DNA of 64,000 nucleotides from Streptomyces sp. LX-29 (lineage in GTDB: Bacteria > Actinomycetota > Actinomycetes > Streptomycetales > Streptomycetaceae), in the NCBI RefSeq assembly GCF_029541745.1, contig NZ_CP089746.1, positions 6,023,559 to 6,087,558 of the forward strand. Direction: 5' to 3'. Below, one piece after another: positions 40,575 to 50,094 of the stretch (its first letter is position 1; each line of letters opens with the position of its first letter). Both the position numbers and the translations under genes were made by a program. The notes below the pieces were generated by a model. That model ran no database searches. It had not been told where the DNA came from and saw only the letters and a program-made list of their open reading frames with translations.

Positions 40575-43500
40575 TTACGCCTTGCGGAGGCGGAAGGTCA
40601 GGCCCAGGGAGTCGTCGCTGAACTCCTGGCCGTACGAGTCGTCGGCCGCACCGCTCGCGAAGTCGGTCGCCAGGACCTCGTCCGCGATCAGACCCGCGTG
40701 CTCGCCCAGGGCGGTCGAGGTCTCCTCGTCCGTGGCCTGCCAGCGCAGCGCGATCCGGTCGGCGACGTCCAACCCGCTGGTCTTGCGCGCCTCCTGGATC
40801 AGCCGGATCGCGTCACGGGCGACACCCGCGCGGCGCAGCTCCTGGGTGATCTCCAGGTCGAGCGCGACCGTGGCGCCGGCGTCGGAGGCGACGGACCAGC
40901 CCTCGCGCGGGGTCTCGGTGATGATGACCTCGTCGGGGGAGAGCTCGACCGTCTCGTCGCCGACCACCACGGACGCCGTGCCGTCCCGCAGCGCCAGGGA
41001 CAGCGCGGCGGCGTCGGCCCCGGCGATGGCCTTGGCCACGTCCTGCACGCCCTTGCCGAAGCGGCGGCCCAGGGCGCGGAAGTTGGCCTTGGCGGTGGTG
41101 TCGACCAGGGAGCCGCCGACCTCGCTCAGGGACGCCAGGGAGGAGATGTTGAGCTCCTCGGTGATCTGGGTGTGCAGCTCGGGCGAGAGCGCCTCGAAGC
41201 CCGCCGCGGCGACCAGCGCCCGGGACAGCGGCTGACGGGTCTTGACGCCGGACTCCGCGCGGGTGGCGCGGCCCAGCTCGACCAGCCGCCGGACCAGCAC
41301 CATCTGCCGGGACAGCTCCGGGTCGATGGCGTCCAGGTCCGCCACCGGCCAGGTGGACAGGTGCACCGACTCCGGGGCGTCCGGGGTCACCGGGGCCACC
41401 AGGTCCTGCCAGACCCGCTCGGTGATGAACGGGACCAGCGGGGCCATCAGCCGGGTGACGGTCTCCACGACCTCGTGCAGGGTGCGCAGCGCGGCCGCGT
41501 CTCCCTGCCAGAAGCGACGCCGCGAGCGGCGCACGTACCAGTTGGACAGATCGTCGACGAAGGCCGACAGCAGCTTGCCGGCGCGCTGCGTGTCGTACGC
41601 CTCCATGGCCTGCGTGACCTGGTCGGTCAGCGCGTGCAGCTCGCTGAGCAGCCAGCGGTCCAGCAGCGGCCGCTCGGCCGGGGTCGGGTCGGCGGCGCTC
41701 GGCGCCCAGCCGGCGGTCCGGGCGTACAGCGCCTGGAAGGCGACGGTGTTCCAGTAGGTGAGGAGGGTCTTGCGGACGACCTCCTGGATGGTGCCGTGGC
41801 CGACGCGGCGCGCCGCCCACGGGGAGCCGCCGGCCGCCATGAACCAGCGGACCGCGTCCGCGCCGTGCTGGTCCATGAGCGGGATCGGCTGGAGGATGTT
41901 GCCCAGGTGCTTGGACATCTTCCGGCCGTCCTCGGCGAGGATGTGGCCCAGGCAGACCACGTTCTCGTAGGAGGACTTGTCGAAGACCAGGGTGCCGACG
42001 GCCATCAGGGTGTAGAACCAGCCACGGGTCTGGTCGATCGCCTCGGAGATGAACTGCGCCGGGTAGCGCTTCTCGAAGAGCTCCTTGTTGCGGTAGGGGT
42101 AGCCCCACTGCGCGAACGGCATCGAGCCCGAGTCGTACCAGGCGTCGATGACCTCCGGGACGCGCACCGCCTCCAGGGAGCAGCCCTCGGCGGTGCAGGT
42201 GAAGGTGACGTCGTCGATGAACGGGCGGTGCGGGTCCAGCCCGGACTGGTCGGTGCCGGTCAGCTCGGACAGCTCCGCCAGCGAGCCGACGCAGGTCAGG
42301 TGGGACTCCGCGCAGCGCCAGATGGGCAGCGGGGTGCCCCAGTAGCGGTTGCGCGACAGCGCCCAGTCGATGTTGTTGTTCAGCCAGTCGCCGAACCGGC
42401 CGTGCTTGACCGACTCCGGGAACCAGTTGGTGTTCTCGTTCTCCCGAAGCAGCTTGTCCTTGATCGCGGTGGTGCGGATGTACCAGGACGGCTGGGCGTA
42501 GTAGAGCAGCGCCGTGTGGCAGCGCCAGCAGTGCGGGTAGCTGTGCTCGTAGGGCACGTGTCGGAAGAGCAGCCCGCGCGCCTTGAGGTCGGCGGTGAGG
42601 GCCTCGTCGGCCTTCTTGAAGAACTGCCCGCCGACCAGCTCGACGTCCTCCGCGAAGGTGCCGTCCGGGCGGACCGGGTTGACCACCGGCAGCCCGTAGG
42701 CGCGGCAGGTCCTGAGGTCGTCCTCACCGAAGGCGGGCGCCTGGTGGACGAGGCCGGTGCCGTCCTCGGTGGTCACATAGTCGGCGTTGACGACGAAGTG
42801 GGCGTCCTCGATCTCCACCAGGGAGAACGGGCGCTGGTAGGTCCAGCGCTCCATCTCGCGACCGGTGAAGGTCTGCCCGGTGGCCTCCCAGCCCTCGCCG
42901 AGCGCCTTCTCCAGCAGCGGCTGGGCGACGACCAGCTTCCGCTCGCCGTCCGTGGCCACCACGTAGGTGACGTCCGGGTGCGCGGCCACCGCGGTGTTGG
43001 AGACCAGCGTCCACGGCGTGGTCGTCCACACCAGCAGGTCCGCCTCGCCGGCCAGCGGGCCGGAGGTCAGCGGGAAGCGCACGAAGACCGAGGGGTCGAC
43101 GACCGTCTCGTAGCCCTGGGCCAGCTCGTGGTCGGACAGGCCGGTGCCGCAGCGCGGGCACCAGGGGGCGACCCGGTGGTCCTGGACCAGCAGCCCCTTG
43201 TTGAAGATCTCCTTCAGCGACCACCACACCGACTCGATGTACTCGGGGTTCATCGTGCGGTAGGCGTCGTCCAGGTCGACCCAGTAGCCCATACGGGTCG
43301 TGAGCTCGGCGAACGCGTCGGTGTGCCGGGTCACCGACTCGCGGCACCTGGCGTTGAAGGCGGCGATGCCGTACGCCTCGATGTCCTGCTTGCCGCTGAA
43401 GCCCAGCTCCTTCTCGACGGCGAGCTCGACCGGCAGCCCGTGGCAGTCCCAGCCGGCCTTGCGGCCGACGTGGTAGCCCTGCATGGTGCGGAAGCGCGGG

Positions 43501-43718
43501 AAGACGTCCTTGAAGACGCGGGCCTCGATGTGGTGGGCGCCGGGCATGCCGTTGGCGGTCGGCGGGCCCTCGTAGAAGACCCACTCGGGCCGGCCCTCGG
43601 ACTGCTCCAGGCTGCGGCTGAAGATCTTGCCCTCACGCCAGAAGTCGAGCACGGCGTGCTCCAGGGCGGGCAGGTCTACCTGGGCTGGCACCTGGCGATA
43701 CTGCGGCTGTGGACTCAT
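40575..43718 (-). CDS. ileS: Isoleucyl-tRNA synthetase
   Basis: Class I synthetase that charges tRNA-Ile. The 1047-residue protein has the HIGH-equivalent GMPGAHHIEARVFKD (57-71), the editing (CP1) domain with WTTTPWTLVSNTAVAAHP, the KMSKS-equivalent DGRKMSKHLGN and an anticodon-binding domain, then a long C-terminal extension. Length and the MSKH form resemble the longer, eukaryote-like bacterial IleRS class, which in some bacteria is less sensitive to mupirocin; that is inference. A T-box leader upstream should tie expression to uncharged tRNA-Ile. Confidence 0.96.
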   Translation of the reverse strand: MSPQPQYRQVPAQVDLPALEHAVLDFWREGKIFSRSLEQSEGRPEWVFYEGPPTANGMPGAHHIEARVFKDVFPRFRTMQGYHVGRKAGWDCHGLPVELAVEKELGFSGKQDIEAYGIAAFNARCRESVTRHTDAFAELTTRMGYWVDLDDAYRTMNPEYIESVWWSLKEIFNKGLLVQDHRVAPWCPRCGTGLSDHELAQGYETVVDPSVFVRFPLTSGPLAGEADLLVWTTTPWTLVSNTAVAAHPDVTYVVATDGERKLVVAQPLLEKALGEGWEATGQTFTGREMERWTYQRPFSLVEIEDAHFVVNADYVTTEDGTGLVHQAPAFGEDDLRTCRAYGLPVVNPVRPDGTFAEDVELVGGQFFKKADEALTADLKARGLLFRHVPYEHSYPHCWRCHTALLYYAQPSWYIRTTAIKDKLLRENENTNWFPESVKHGRFGDWLNNNIDWALSRNRYWGTPLPIWRCAESHLTCVGSLAELSELTGTDQSGLDPHRPFIDDVTFTCTAEGCSLEAVRVPEVIDAWYDSGSMPFAQWGYPYRNKELFEKRYPAQFISEAIDQTRGWFYTLMAVGTLVFDKSSYENVVCLGHILAEDGRKMSKHLGNILQPIPLMDQHGADAVRWFMAAGGSPWAARRVGHGTIQEVVRKTLLTYWNTVAFQALYARTAGWAPSAADPTPAERPLLDRWLLSELHALTDQVTQAMEAYDTQRAGKLLSAFVDDLSNWYVRRSRRRFWQGDAAALRTLHEVVETVTRLMAPLVPFITERVWQDLVAPVTPDAPESVHLSTWPVADLDAIDPELSRQMVLVRRLVELGRATRAESGVKTRQPLSRALVAAAGFEALSPELHTQITEELNISSLASLSEVGGSLVDTTAKANFRALGRRFGKGVQDVAKAIAGADAAALSLALRDGTASVVVGDETVELSPDEVIITETPREGWSVASDAGATVALDLEITQELRRAGVARDAIRLIQEARKTSGLDVADRIALRWQATDEETSTALGEHAGLIADEVLATDFASGAADDSYGQEFSDDSLGLTFRLRKA

Positions 43719-43734
43719 CGAGGTCTTCCTCCGG

Positions 43735-43925
43735 CGGACACGTCGCTTCGGTTCCGTCGGAGGGACGAGAGCCTTGGCGCTCCCGCGGTACCACCCTCCT
43801 TGACCGTGAGCCGCACGGCTCCCGGTCCCCTCATTAGGGGCAGCGACGCCGGTTCTACTCGCCTCCGCGGGCTTTCTTCCGGCAGCTCAGGGGTGATGCT
43901 TCACGTCGCGCTCGCCCCCGGGCTC
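43735..43925 (-). promoter_or_regulatory. T-box riboswitch in the ileS leader
   Basis: On the minus strand AGGGTGGTACCGCGG (43797-43783) is the canonical T-box that pairs with the free tRNA acceptor end. An Ile codon ATC at 43897-43895 sits in AAGCATCACC, a likely specifier loop. The ribosome site GGAGGA (43732-43727) could pair with an upstream TCCCTCC, which suggests translational control, the form known for actinobacterial ileS T-boxes. Confidence 0.92.
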
Positions 43926-44186
43926 GCACCGTCCCCGGGTCGCTCATGGCTGCGTACGGCGCTACTCGTCCCCTTCCACGCCTTTCGCTGCGCCCAGTGT
44001 ACGGGTCCCACCACGCGGTGGCCGACTGGATTACCGGCTGCGCCGACCGGGGTACGGGGGGCCACGGGGGCCGGGTCGTCCGGACGATGCGCCGGGTACC
44101 CCGGATTACCGGGCGGAGAGAGGGGCACAACGGTGAAGACCGGCTTCTCCTTCGGGCAAGCCGGGCGAATCGGGCGGCGTGCCCCG

Positions 44187-44215
44187 TTGCCGCGTGCCCG
44201 GAGTCGATTTATCGT
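44187..44215 (+). promoter_or_regulatory. Promoter of the H1-like/DksA gene
   Basis: TTGCCG (44187-44192), 17-base spacer, TATCGT (44210-44215). A small palindrome, CACAATATGTG, follows just before the ribosome site AAGGGG. The transcript leader would be about 45 bases. Confidence 0.6.
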
Positions 44216-44264
44216 TCCGGCACGATTCGCGAGCAAGATCACAATATGTGAAGGGGCCGCGGCC

Positions 44265-45335
44265 ATGGTGGCAAGAAAGACCGCCGTCACGAAGACCACG
44301 GCGGCGAAGAAGGCCGCCAAGACCACATCGGCCACGGCGGTGGCCGGCACCCCGGCCAAGGCCCCCGCGAAGAAGACCGCACAGCAGACGGCCAAGAAGG
44401 TGGCGAAGCAGACGGCGACCAAGAAGACCGCCAAGAAGGCGACGGCGAAGGCAGGAGCCGCGACCGAGAGGAAGAACGCGACCGAGAGGAAGAACGCGAC
44501 CGAGAGGAAGAACGCGACCGAGAGGAAGAACGCGACCGCGGCGAAGAACACGACCGCCGCCAAGGCCGCGCCCTCCCCCTCCGCGCGGAAGGCCGCCACC
44601 GGCAAGAACGCCACCAGCGGCAAGAACGCCACCGCGACCGCCCAGGCGGCCGCCAAGACCACGGGCAAGAAGAGCCCCGCCAAGACCGCGGCCAAGGTCA
44701 CGGCGGGGAACGGCGCCGGCACCAAGGCCGCGGCGTCCCGAACGACGGCCCGGAAGCCCGCCGAGCGCAAGAACACAGCCCAGACCACAGCCCAGAAGGC
44801 CGCACCGGCCCCGAAGGCGGTGCCCGCGAAGAAGACAGGAGCCGAGAACATGGCTGCCAAGAAGACTCCGGGTGAGGCGTCGGCCGGCCAGAAGGCCACC
44901 GCGACGGCGACCGCCGTCCCCAAGGCGCGCACCGCCGCCCCCGGCGAGCTGGCCGTACGCCCTGGTGAAGAGCCCTGGTCGCCGGCCGAGGTCGCGGAGG
45001 CCCGCACCGAGCTGATGGACGAGACGCACCGGCTGCGCAGCGAGATCCTCGCCTCCGAGGAGGCGATCACCGGGCTGATGCGGGACTCCGGCGACGGCGC
45101 GGGCGACGACCAGGCCGACACCGGCACCAAGAACATCACGCGAGAGCACGAGCTGGCCCTGGCCAGCAACGCCCGCGAGATGCTGCTCCAGACCGAGCGC
45201 GCCCTCGATCGGCTGGACGCCGGGACGTACGGACTGTGCGAGAACTGCGGAAGCCCGATCGGCAAGGCGCGGATGCAGGCGTTTCCCCGCGCCACGCTGT
45301 GTGTGGAGTGCAAGCAGCGACAGGAGCGGCGCTGA
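44265..45335 (+). CDS. ddbA: Histone H1-like/DksA-TraR zinc-finger fusion protein (DdbA-like)
   Basis: A 356-residue two-part protein. The first 220 residues are Lys/Ala-rich with AKK, TAKK, ATGKN and four exact ATERKN repeats, like eukaryotic H1 tails and HupS-type tails, and should coat DNA. The C terminus is a DksA/TraR domain with a coiled-coil region (DETHRLRSEILASEEAI) and a zinc finger, Cys325, Cys328, Cys346 and Cys349 (CENC, then CVEC). The Streptomyces coelicolor counterpart in this position was described as the nucleoid-associated DdbA; this identification rests on architecture and location. Tail length varies through the repeats. Confidence 0.87.
   Translation: MVARKTAVTKTTAAKKAAKTTSATAVAGTPAKAPAKKTAQQTAKKVAKQTATKKTAKKATAKAGAATERKNATERKNATERKNATERKNATAAKNTTAAKAAPSPSARKAATGKNATSGKNATATAQAAAKTTGKKSPAKTAAKVTAGNGAGTKAAASRTTARKPAERKNTAQTTAQKAAPAPKAVPAKKTGAENMAAKKTPGEASAGQKATATATAVPKARTAAPGELAVRPGEEPWSPAEVAEARTELMDETHRLRSEILASEEAITGLMRDSGDGAGDDQADTGTKNITREHELALASNAREMLLQTERALDRLDAGTYGLCENCGSPIGKARMQAFPRATLCVECKQRQERR
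44460..44531 (+). repeat. 18-bp coding tandem repeat, four exact copies
   Basis: GCGACCGAGAGGAAGAAC is repeated four times without change (44460, 44478, 44496, 44514), encoding ATERKN each time. Perfect identity points to recent expansion by slippage or recombination. Confidence 0.95.
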
Positions 45336-45415
45336 CCGTTCGTACGGACGTGCCGTAGTCTCGTCCTCAGCCAGGTGGGCGCCTTGGCGCCGGACGCAGA
45401 CGTTGAGGGACTCAC

Positions 45416-46006
45416 GTGACAGAGGCGGAGCAGGCCATCGGTACGCCGAACCCCGAGAGGGCCGAGAAGGGCGACGAGGCCCGGCCGGTCGGTGACGCCA
45501 CGAGCGGCACCCCGGGCCGGGGCGCTCGGCGCATCGGCGTGCTGCTTGGCGTGGCCGCCTTCGCCTACCTCCTCGACCTGGTGAGCAAGGTGTTCGTGGT
45601 GGCGAATCTCGAGCACCACGCGCCGGTCGAGGTGGTCGGGGACTGGCTGCAGTTCGAGGTGGTCCGCAACCGCGGCGCCGCCTTCGGCTTCGGCGAGGCG
45701 ATGACCATCGTCTTCACCGTGATCGCGGCGAGTGTGATCGTGGTCATCGCGCGGCTCGCCCGCAAGCTCTACAGCGTGCCGTGGGCGATCGCTCTCGGCC
45801 TGCTGCTGGGCGGCGCCTTCGGCAACCTCACCGACCGCGTCCTCCGCACCCCCGGCGGTCTCCAGGGCGCGGTGGTGGACTTCATCGCGCCCGCCCACTT
45901 CGCGGTCTTCAACCTGGCCGACTCGGCGATCGTCTGTGGCGGCTTCCTGATCGTGATCCTGTCCTTCCGTGGGCTGGATCCGGACGGAACGGTGCACAAG
46001 GACTGA
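45416..46006 (+). CDS. lspA: Lipoprotein signal peptidase LspA
   Basis: LspA cleaves signal peptides of diacylated prolipoproteins in the membrane. The 196-residue protein has a 35-residue hydrophilic N terminus, four membrane helices and the aspartyl-protease motifs: VVRNRGAAFGFGEA, NLTDRVLR with the first catalytic Asp, and FNLADSAIVCGG with the second. GAGGGA precedes the GTG start. Confidence 0.95.
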   Translation: MTEAEQAIGTPNPERAEKGDEARPVGDATSGTPGRGARRIGVLLGVAAFAYLLDLVSKVFVVANLEHHAPVEVVGDWLQFEVVRNRGAAFGFGEAMTIVFTVIAASVIVVIARLARKLYSVPWAIALGLLLGGAFGNLTDRVLRTPGGLQGAVVDFIAPAHFAVFNLADSAIVCGGFLIVILSFRGLDPDGTVHKD

Positions 46007-46092
46007 AGTACGGGCCGTTCCCCGGGGTCCGGGGGCGCGGGCGGCGAGGACTGATGTACGAGGTGCCGGGCGCGGTCCGGCATACTCGACGG

Positions 46093-47034
46093 GTGAGCAC
46101 GATTCCCGAGATCCGCACCCTGCCCGTGCCCGACGGCCTCGAAGGTGAGCGCGTCGACGCCGCCATCGCCCGTATGTTCGGGTTTTCCCGAACCAAGGCC
46201 GCAGAGCTCGCCGCGGCGGGCAAGGTCCAGCTCGACGGCAGCCTGGCCGGGAAGTCCGACCGGGTCTCCGGCGGCGCCTGGCTCGAAGTCGAGATGCCGC
46301 AGGCCGCGCCGGCGGTGCGGATCGTCGCCGAGCCCGTCGAGGGCATGGAGATCGTGCACGACGACGACGACATCGTCGTGATCGTCAAGCCGGTCGGCGT
46401 CGCCGCGCACCCGAGCCCCGGCTGGTCCGGTCCGACCGTGATCGGCGGCCTGGCCGCGGCCGGCTACCGCATCTCCACCTCCGGCGCCGCCGAGCGCCAG
46501 GGCATCGTGCACCGCCTGGACGTCGGCACCTCGGGGCTGATGGTCGTCGCCAAGTCCGAGCGCGCCTACTCCCTGCTCAAGCAGCAGTTCCGGGAGCGCA
46601 CGGTCGACAAGCGCTACCACGCGCTGGTGCAGGGCCACCCGGACCCGCTCAGCGGCACCATCGACGCCCCCATCGGCCGCCACCCCACGCACGACTACAA
46701 GTGGGCGGTGACGGCCGAGGGCAAGCCCAGCGTCACCCACTACGACCTCATCGAGGCGTTCCGCGCCGCCAGCCTGCTGGACATCAAGCTGGAGACCGGC
46801 CGCACCCACCAGATCCGGGTGCACATGTCCGCCCACCGCCACCCCTGCGTCGGCGACCTCACCTACGGGGCCGACCCCACCCTGGCCAAGCGGCTGCGGG
46901 TGAGCCGGCAGTGGCTGCACGCGGTGCGGCTCGGCTTCGAGCACCCGGACGACCGCGGCTGGGTCGAGTTCGAGAGCGCCTACCCCGACGACCTCCAGGG
47001 CGCGCTGGACACCGTGCGGGCGGAGAGCTCGTGA
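46093..47034 (+). CDS. RluA/RluD-family 23S rRNA pseudouridine synthase
   Basis: A 313-residue enzyme: S4-like RNA-binding domain (ERVDAAIARMFGFSRTKAAELAAAGKVQLDG region), then the catalytic domain with GIVHRLDVGTSGLMVVAKSE holding the active-site Asp, YHALVQGHP, and LETGRTHQIRVHMSAHRHP. The target is probably 23S rRNA as for RluD, by family. CATACT lies six bases before the GTG, suggesting a leaderless mRNA; an ATG at 46053 is the alternative. It follows lspA as in most Gram-positive bacteria and overlaps the next gene as GTGA. Confidence 0.94.
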   Translation: MSTIPEIRTLPVPDGLEGERVDAAIARMFGFSRTKAAELAAAGKVQLDGSLAGKSDRVSGGAWLEVEMPQAAPAVRIVAEPVEGMEIVHDDDDIVVIVKPVGVAAHPSPGWSGPTVIGGLAAAGYRISTSGAAERQGIVHRLDVGTSGLMVVAKSERAYSLLKQQFRERTVDKRYHALVQGHPDPLSGTIDAPIGRHPTHDYKWAVTAEGKPSVTHYDLIEAFRAASLLDIKLETGRTHQIRVHMSAHRHPCVGDLTYGADPTLAKRLRVSRQWLHAVRLGFEHPDDRGWVEFESAYPDDLQGALDTVRAESS

Positions 47035-47540
47035 CCGAAGCCGCGGACGCGGCGGGCGGCGGACTCCGCCCGGGCCATGTGATCCGGCGCGTCGACGACG
47101 GCGACCTGGCCGGCTGCCACGCGGTGCGCCGGGAGGTCTTCGTCGTCGAGCAGCGGGTGCCCGAAGAGCTGGAGATGGACGCCTACGACACCGAGGCCGT
47201 CCATCTGCTGGCCACCGGGCCCGACGGACGCCCGGTGGGCACGATCCGCTTCCTGCACGGCGCGGCGGCGGACAGGAAGTACGGGCACACCGGCATCGAC
47301 GGCGGGACCACCGCCGCCCTCGGCCGCCTCGCGGTCGGTCGCGCCGCGCGCGGCACCGGCCTGGGGGCGGCCCTGGTGCGCGCCGTCGAGGCCGAGGCCC
47401 GCAGGATCGGTCTCTCCGGCGTGTACCTGGAGGCCCAGACCCAGGCCGTGGGCTTCTACGAGCGGCTCGGCTACACCGCGCACGGCCCCGAGTTCCAGGA
47501 CGCCGGCATCCCGCACCGGGCGATGCGGCGGGCGCTGTGA
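47031..47540 (+). CDS. GNAT-family N-acetyltransferase
   Basis: A 169-residue GNAT protein. The acetyl-CoA loop reads GRLAVGRAARGTGLGAALVRAVEAEA, and the C-terminal fold has GVYLEAQTQAVGFYERLGYTAHG. VRREVFVVEQRVPEELEMD is typical of the ElaA-like subgroup. The substrate is unknown. The start overlaps the pseudouridine synthase stop, so the genes are translationally coupled. Confidence 0.88.
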   Translation: MTEAADAAGGGLRPGHVIRRVDDGDLAGCHAVRREVFVVEQRVPEELEMDAYDTEAVHLLATGPDGRPVGTIRFLHGAAADRKYGHTGIDGGTTAALGRLAVGRAARGTGLGAALVRAVEAEARRIGLSGVYLEAQTQAVGFYERLGYTAHGPEFQDAGIPHRAMRRAL

Positions 47541-47729
47541 CCCCCGCCGTCTGACCCCTCCGCGCGTCGTCACCCGGCACGGCGCGTCCCCACTGCCGGC
47601 GGCACGGGCGGCTCGCCGTCGGTGCCGGCTGGCACGATGGGAGTGGCCGCGATCTTTCGCGCGGCCGCGTACCGACGCGTAGCAACCCCGCACTCCATCG
47701 AACAGCTCTCGACCAGGGAAGTGGCAGCC

Positions 47730-48320
47730 GTGGCGCCCTCTTCGACGATTCTCCTCCTGCACTCGGCCTTCGGCCTGCGGCCCGCCGTGCACGCCGCCGC
47801 CGACCGGCTGCGCGCCGCCGGGCACGAGGTCCACGTGCCCGACCTCTACAGCGACCAGCCCGTGAAGACGGTGGAGTCCGTCGAGGAGGGCATGGAGATC
47901 AAGGACAGGATCGGCAAGGAGGAGCTGCTGCGCCGGGCCGTGGCCGCCGCCGCGCCGCTCTCCGACCGCGGCGTGGTCTACGCGGGCTTCTCCCTCGGCG
48001 GCTCGATCGCCCAGAACCTCGCCCTCGCCGACGACAAGGCCCGCGGCCTGTTGCTGCTGCACGGCACCTCGGACCTGGCGGAGGACGCGGCGACCGACGG
48101 GCTGCCGGTGCAGCTGCACGTCGCCGACCCGGACCCGTTCGAGCCGCACGACTGGCTGAACGCCTGGTATCTGCGGATGCAGCGGGCCGGCGCCGAGGTG
48201 GAGATCTACCGCTACCCGGGCGCCGGTCACCTCTACACCGACCCGGACCTGGCCGACTTCGACCCGGAGGCCGCCGAGGCCACCTGGAGGGTGGCGCTCG
48301 GCTTCCTCGCGGAGCTGTAG
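47730..48320 (+). CDS. Dienelactone hydrolase-family protein
   Basis: A 196-residue alpha/beta hydrolase. ILLLHSAFGLRPAVHAAADRLRAAGHEV is the N-terminal strand/helix, GFSLGGSIAQNLA holds the nucleophile (Ser in GFSLG; many dienelactone hydrolases have Cys here), and GAGHLYTDPDLADFD carries the catalytic His. The role is not clear. The GTG at 47730 has AGGGA about 11 bases upstream; an earlier GTG at 47721 is possible. Confidence 0.85.
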   Translation: MAPSSTILLLHSAFGLRPAVHAAADRLRAAGHEVHVPDLYSDQPVKTVESVEEGMEIKDRIGKEELLRRAVAAAAPLSDRGVVYAGFSLGGSIAQNLALADDKARGLLLLHGTSDLAEDAATDGLPVQLHVADPDPFEPHDWLNAWYLRMQRAGAEVEIYRYPGAGHLYTDPDLADFDPEAAEATWRVALGFLAEL

Positions 48321-48414
48321 CCGGCCGCGGCCGACCTCACCCGGCGGCTTCGTCGCCCCGGTCACGAGCGCCGGCGGGTGCGGCCCCGGGCACCGGAGCC
48401 GCCCCGCTCCGCGT

Positions 48415-50052
48415 TCAGCGGACCGGCCGGTCCACCCGCTCCACCCGCTGGGTGCCCGATCGGGTGCGGTACGAGCGGGCCCACGAGGACGTGGCGCCGG
48501 GGTCGGTCCTGTCGGACAGCGTGTAGTAGTCCATCTGGGCCCGCTCGGCGGTGACGTCGAGCACGCCGTAGCCGTGCGAGTCCATGTCGACCCACTTCAC
48601 ATGGCGGTTGGCCGCCTTGATCGCGGTCGCGGCGACCAGCGACAGGGTGTGCGGCAGCACGTGCAGCAGGTCGTCGATGTTCTCCGAGGTCACCGAGGTG
48701 ACCACGAACTCCGTGGCGGCCGACCGGGACAGCGGGTAGGTGGCGGCCTTCACCGGCACGTCGTTGGCCCATGCCATGTGGATGTCGCCGGTGAGGAAGA
48801 CGGTGTTGTCGATGCCGCGGTCGGTGAGGTGGGCCAGCAGCTCACGCCGGTCGTCGGTGTAGCCGTCCCACTGGTCGACGTTGATCGTCAGGCCCTCCTT
48901 GGGCAGCCCGAGGAGCTCGGCCAGCGGCTCCAGCACCGCGGCCGGCACCGCGCCGAAGGCGACCGGCGAGATCATCACCGAGGTGCCGACCAGCTTCCAG
49001 GTGGCGTCGGAGCCGGCCAGCCCGCTCTTCAGCCAGTCCAGTTGAGCCCGGCCGGTGAGGGTGCGCTCCGGGTCGTCGACCTTGCCGCTGCCGGGGGACG
49101 CCTGCTGCGAGCGGAACGAGCGCAGGTCGAGCAGGTGCAGATCGGCGAGTGTGCCGAAGCGCAGCCGCCGGTAGGTGGTGCCCGCAACGGACGGCCGCAC
49201 CGGCATCCACTCGAAGTACGCCTGCTTGGCGGCGGCCACCCGCTCCGCCCAGGCGCCCTCGACGCCCGGCGTGTGGTTCTCCGCCCCACCCGACCACGCG
49301 TCGTTGGCGAACTCGTGGTCGTCCCAGATGGCGATGATCGGGTGGGTGCCGTGCAGCGCCTGGAGGTCGGCGTCGGTCTTGTAGTGGCCGTGCCGGGTGC
49401 GGTAGTCGGCGAGGGTGGTGATCTCGTGGGCGGGGGAGTGGCGACGGACGGTGTACTTCTGCTCCGGGTACTCGCCCGTCCGGTACTCGTAGATGTAGTC
49501 GCCGAGGTGGAGCACGGCGTCCAGGTCGCGGCGCGCGGCGAGGTGGCGGTACGCGGAGAAGTAGCCGGCCTCCCAGTTGGCGCAGGAGACCACGCCGAAC
49601 CGGACGGAGCTCGCGGCCGCGCCGTGCGCGGGGGCGGTGCGGGTGCGTCCCACCGGGGAGGTCACCCCGCCCGCGGCGAACCGGAAGTAGTAGGCGCTCG
49701 CCGGCCGCAGGCCCCGGACATCGGCCTTCACGGTGTGGTCGGCGGCGGCGGTCGCGGTCACGGTGCCGTGCGCGACGACGGTGCGGAACGCCTGGTCCTC
49801 GGCCACTTCCCAGGAGACCTCGGTGTCGGCTCCGATCCCGGAGCCGGGCTGCGCCCCCGGCTCGGGGGTGACCCGGGTCCACAGCAGGATCCCGTCCGGC
49901 AGCGGGTCGCCGGAGGCGACGCCGTGCAGGAAGGCGGGGCCGGAGCCCTCGGCGTGCGCGGTGCCGACGCCGGCGGCGAGGGGGAGCAGGGCGGCGGTGG
50001 CGGCGACGGCCGTGACCGCGGAGCGGCGTGATATGGGGTCAGGGGGGTTCAC
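48415..50052 (-). CDS. phoD: Secreted alkaline phosphatase, PhoD family
   Basis: A 545-residue phosphodiesterase/alkaline phosphatase exported by the Tat system. The N terminus has a twin-arginine motif (PISRRSAVTAVAA), a hydrophobic stretch and a likely signal-peptidase site after AHA. The mature part has an N-terminal Ig-like PhoD domain (FLHGVASGDPLPDGILLWTR) and the metallophosphatase core with HLGDYIYEY, WDDHEFANDAW and FLTGDIHMAW, which bind Ca/Fe in the family. TAAGGT eight bases before the GTG suggests a leaderless start. No clear PHO box is seen. Confidence 0.93.
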   Translation of the reverse strand: MNPPDPISRRSAVTAVAATAALLPLAAGVGTAHAEGSGPAFLHGVASGDPLPDGILLWTRVTPEPGAQPGSGIGADTEVSWEVAEDQAFRTVVAHGTVTATAAADHTVKADVRGLRPASAYYFRFAAGGVTSPVGRTRTAPAHGAAASSVRFGVVSCANWEAGYFSAYRHLAARRDLDAVLHLGDYIYEYRTGEYPEQKYTVRRHSPAHEITTLADYRTRHGHYKTDADLQALHGTHPIIAIWDDHEFANDAWSGGAENHTPGVEGAWAERVAAAKQAYFEWMPVRPSVAGTTYRRLRFGTLADLHLLDLRSFRSQQASPGSGKVDDPERTLTGRAQLDWLKSGLAGSDATWKLVGTSVMISPVAFGAVPAAVLEPLAELLGLPKEGLTINVDQWDGYTDDRRELLAHLTDRGIDNTVFLTGDIHMAWANDVPVKAATYPLSRSAATEFVVTSVTSENIDDLLHVLPHTLSLVAATAIKAANRHVKWVDMDSHGYGVLDVTAERAQMDYYTLSDRTDPGATSSWARSYRTRSGTQRVERVDRPVR

Positions 50053-50094
50053 GGCCGCTGACCTTACTGGCAAGTAAGAAAAGAGAACAGACTT

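Noticed and set aside
40311..45335. A 1674-codon open frame on the plus strand
   Set aside because: Most of it is antisense to ileS and has low-complexity Arg/Val/Gly content; only the part from 44265 is a real gene (the H1-like/DksA protein).
50040..50075. PHO box upstream of phoD
   Set aside because: Only one GTTCAC-like half is present and no second direct repeat at the correct spacing, so PhoP control is not supported by sequence here.
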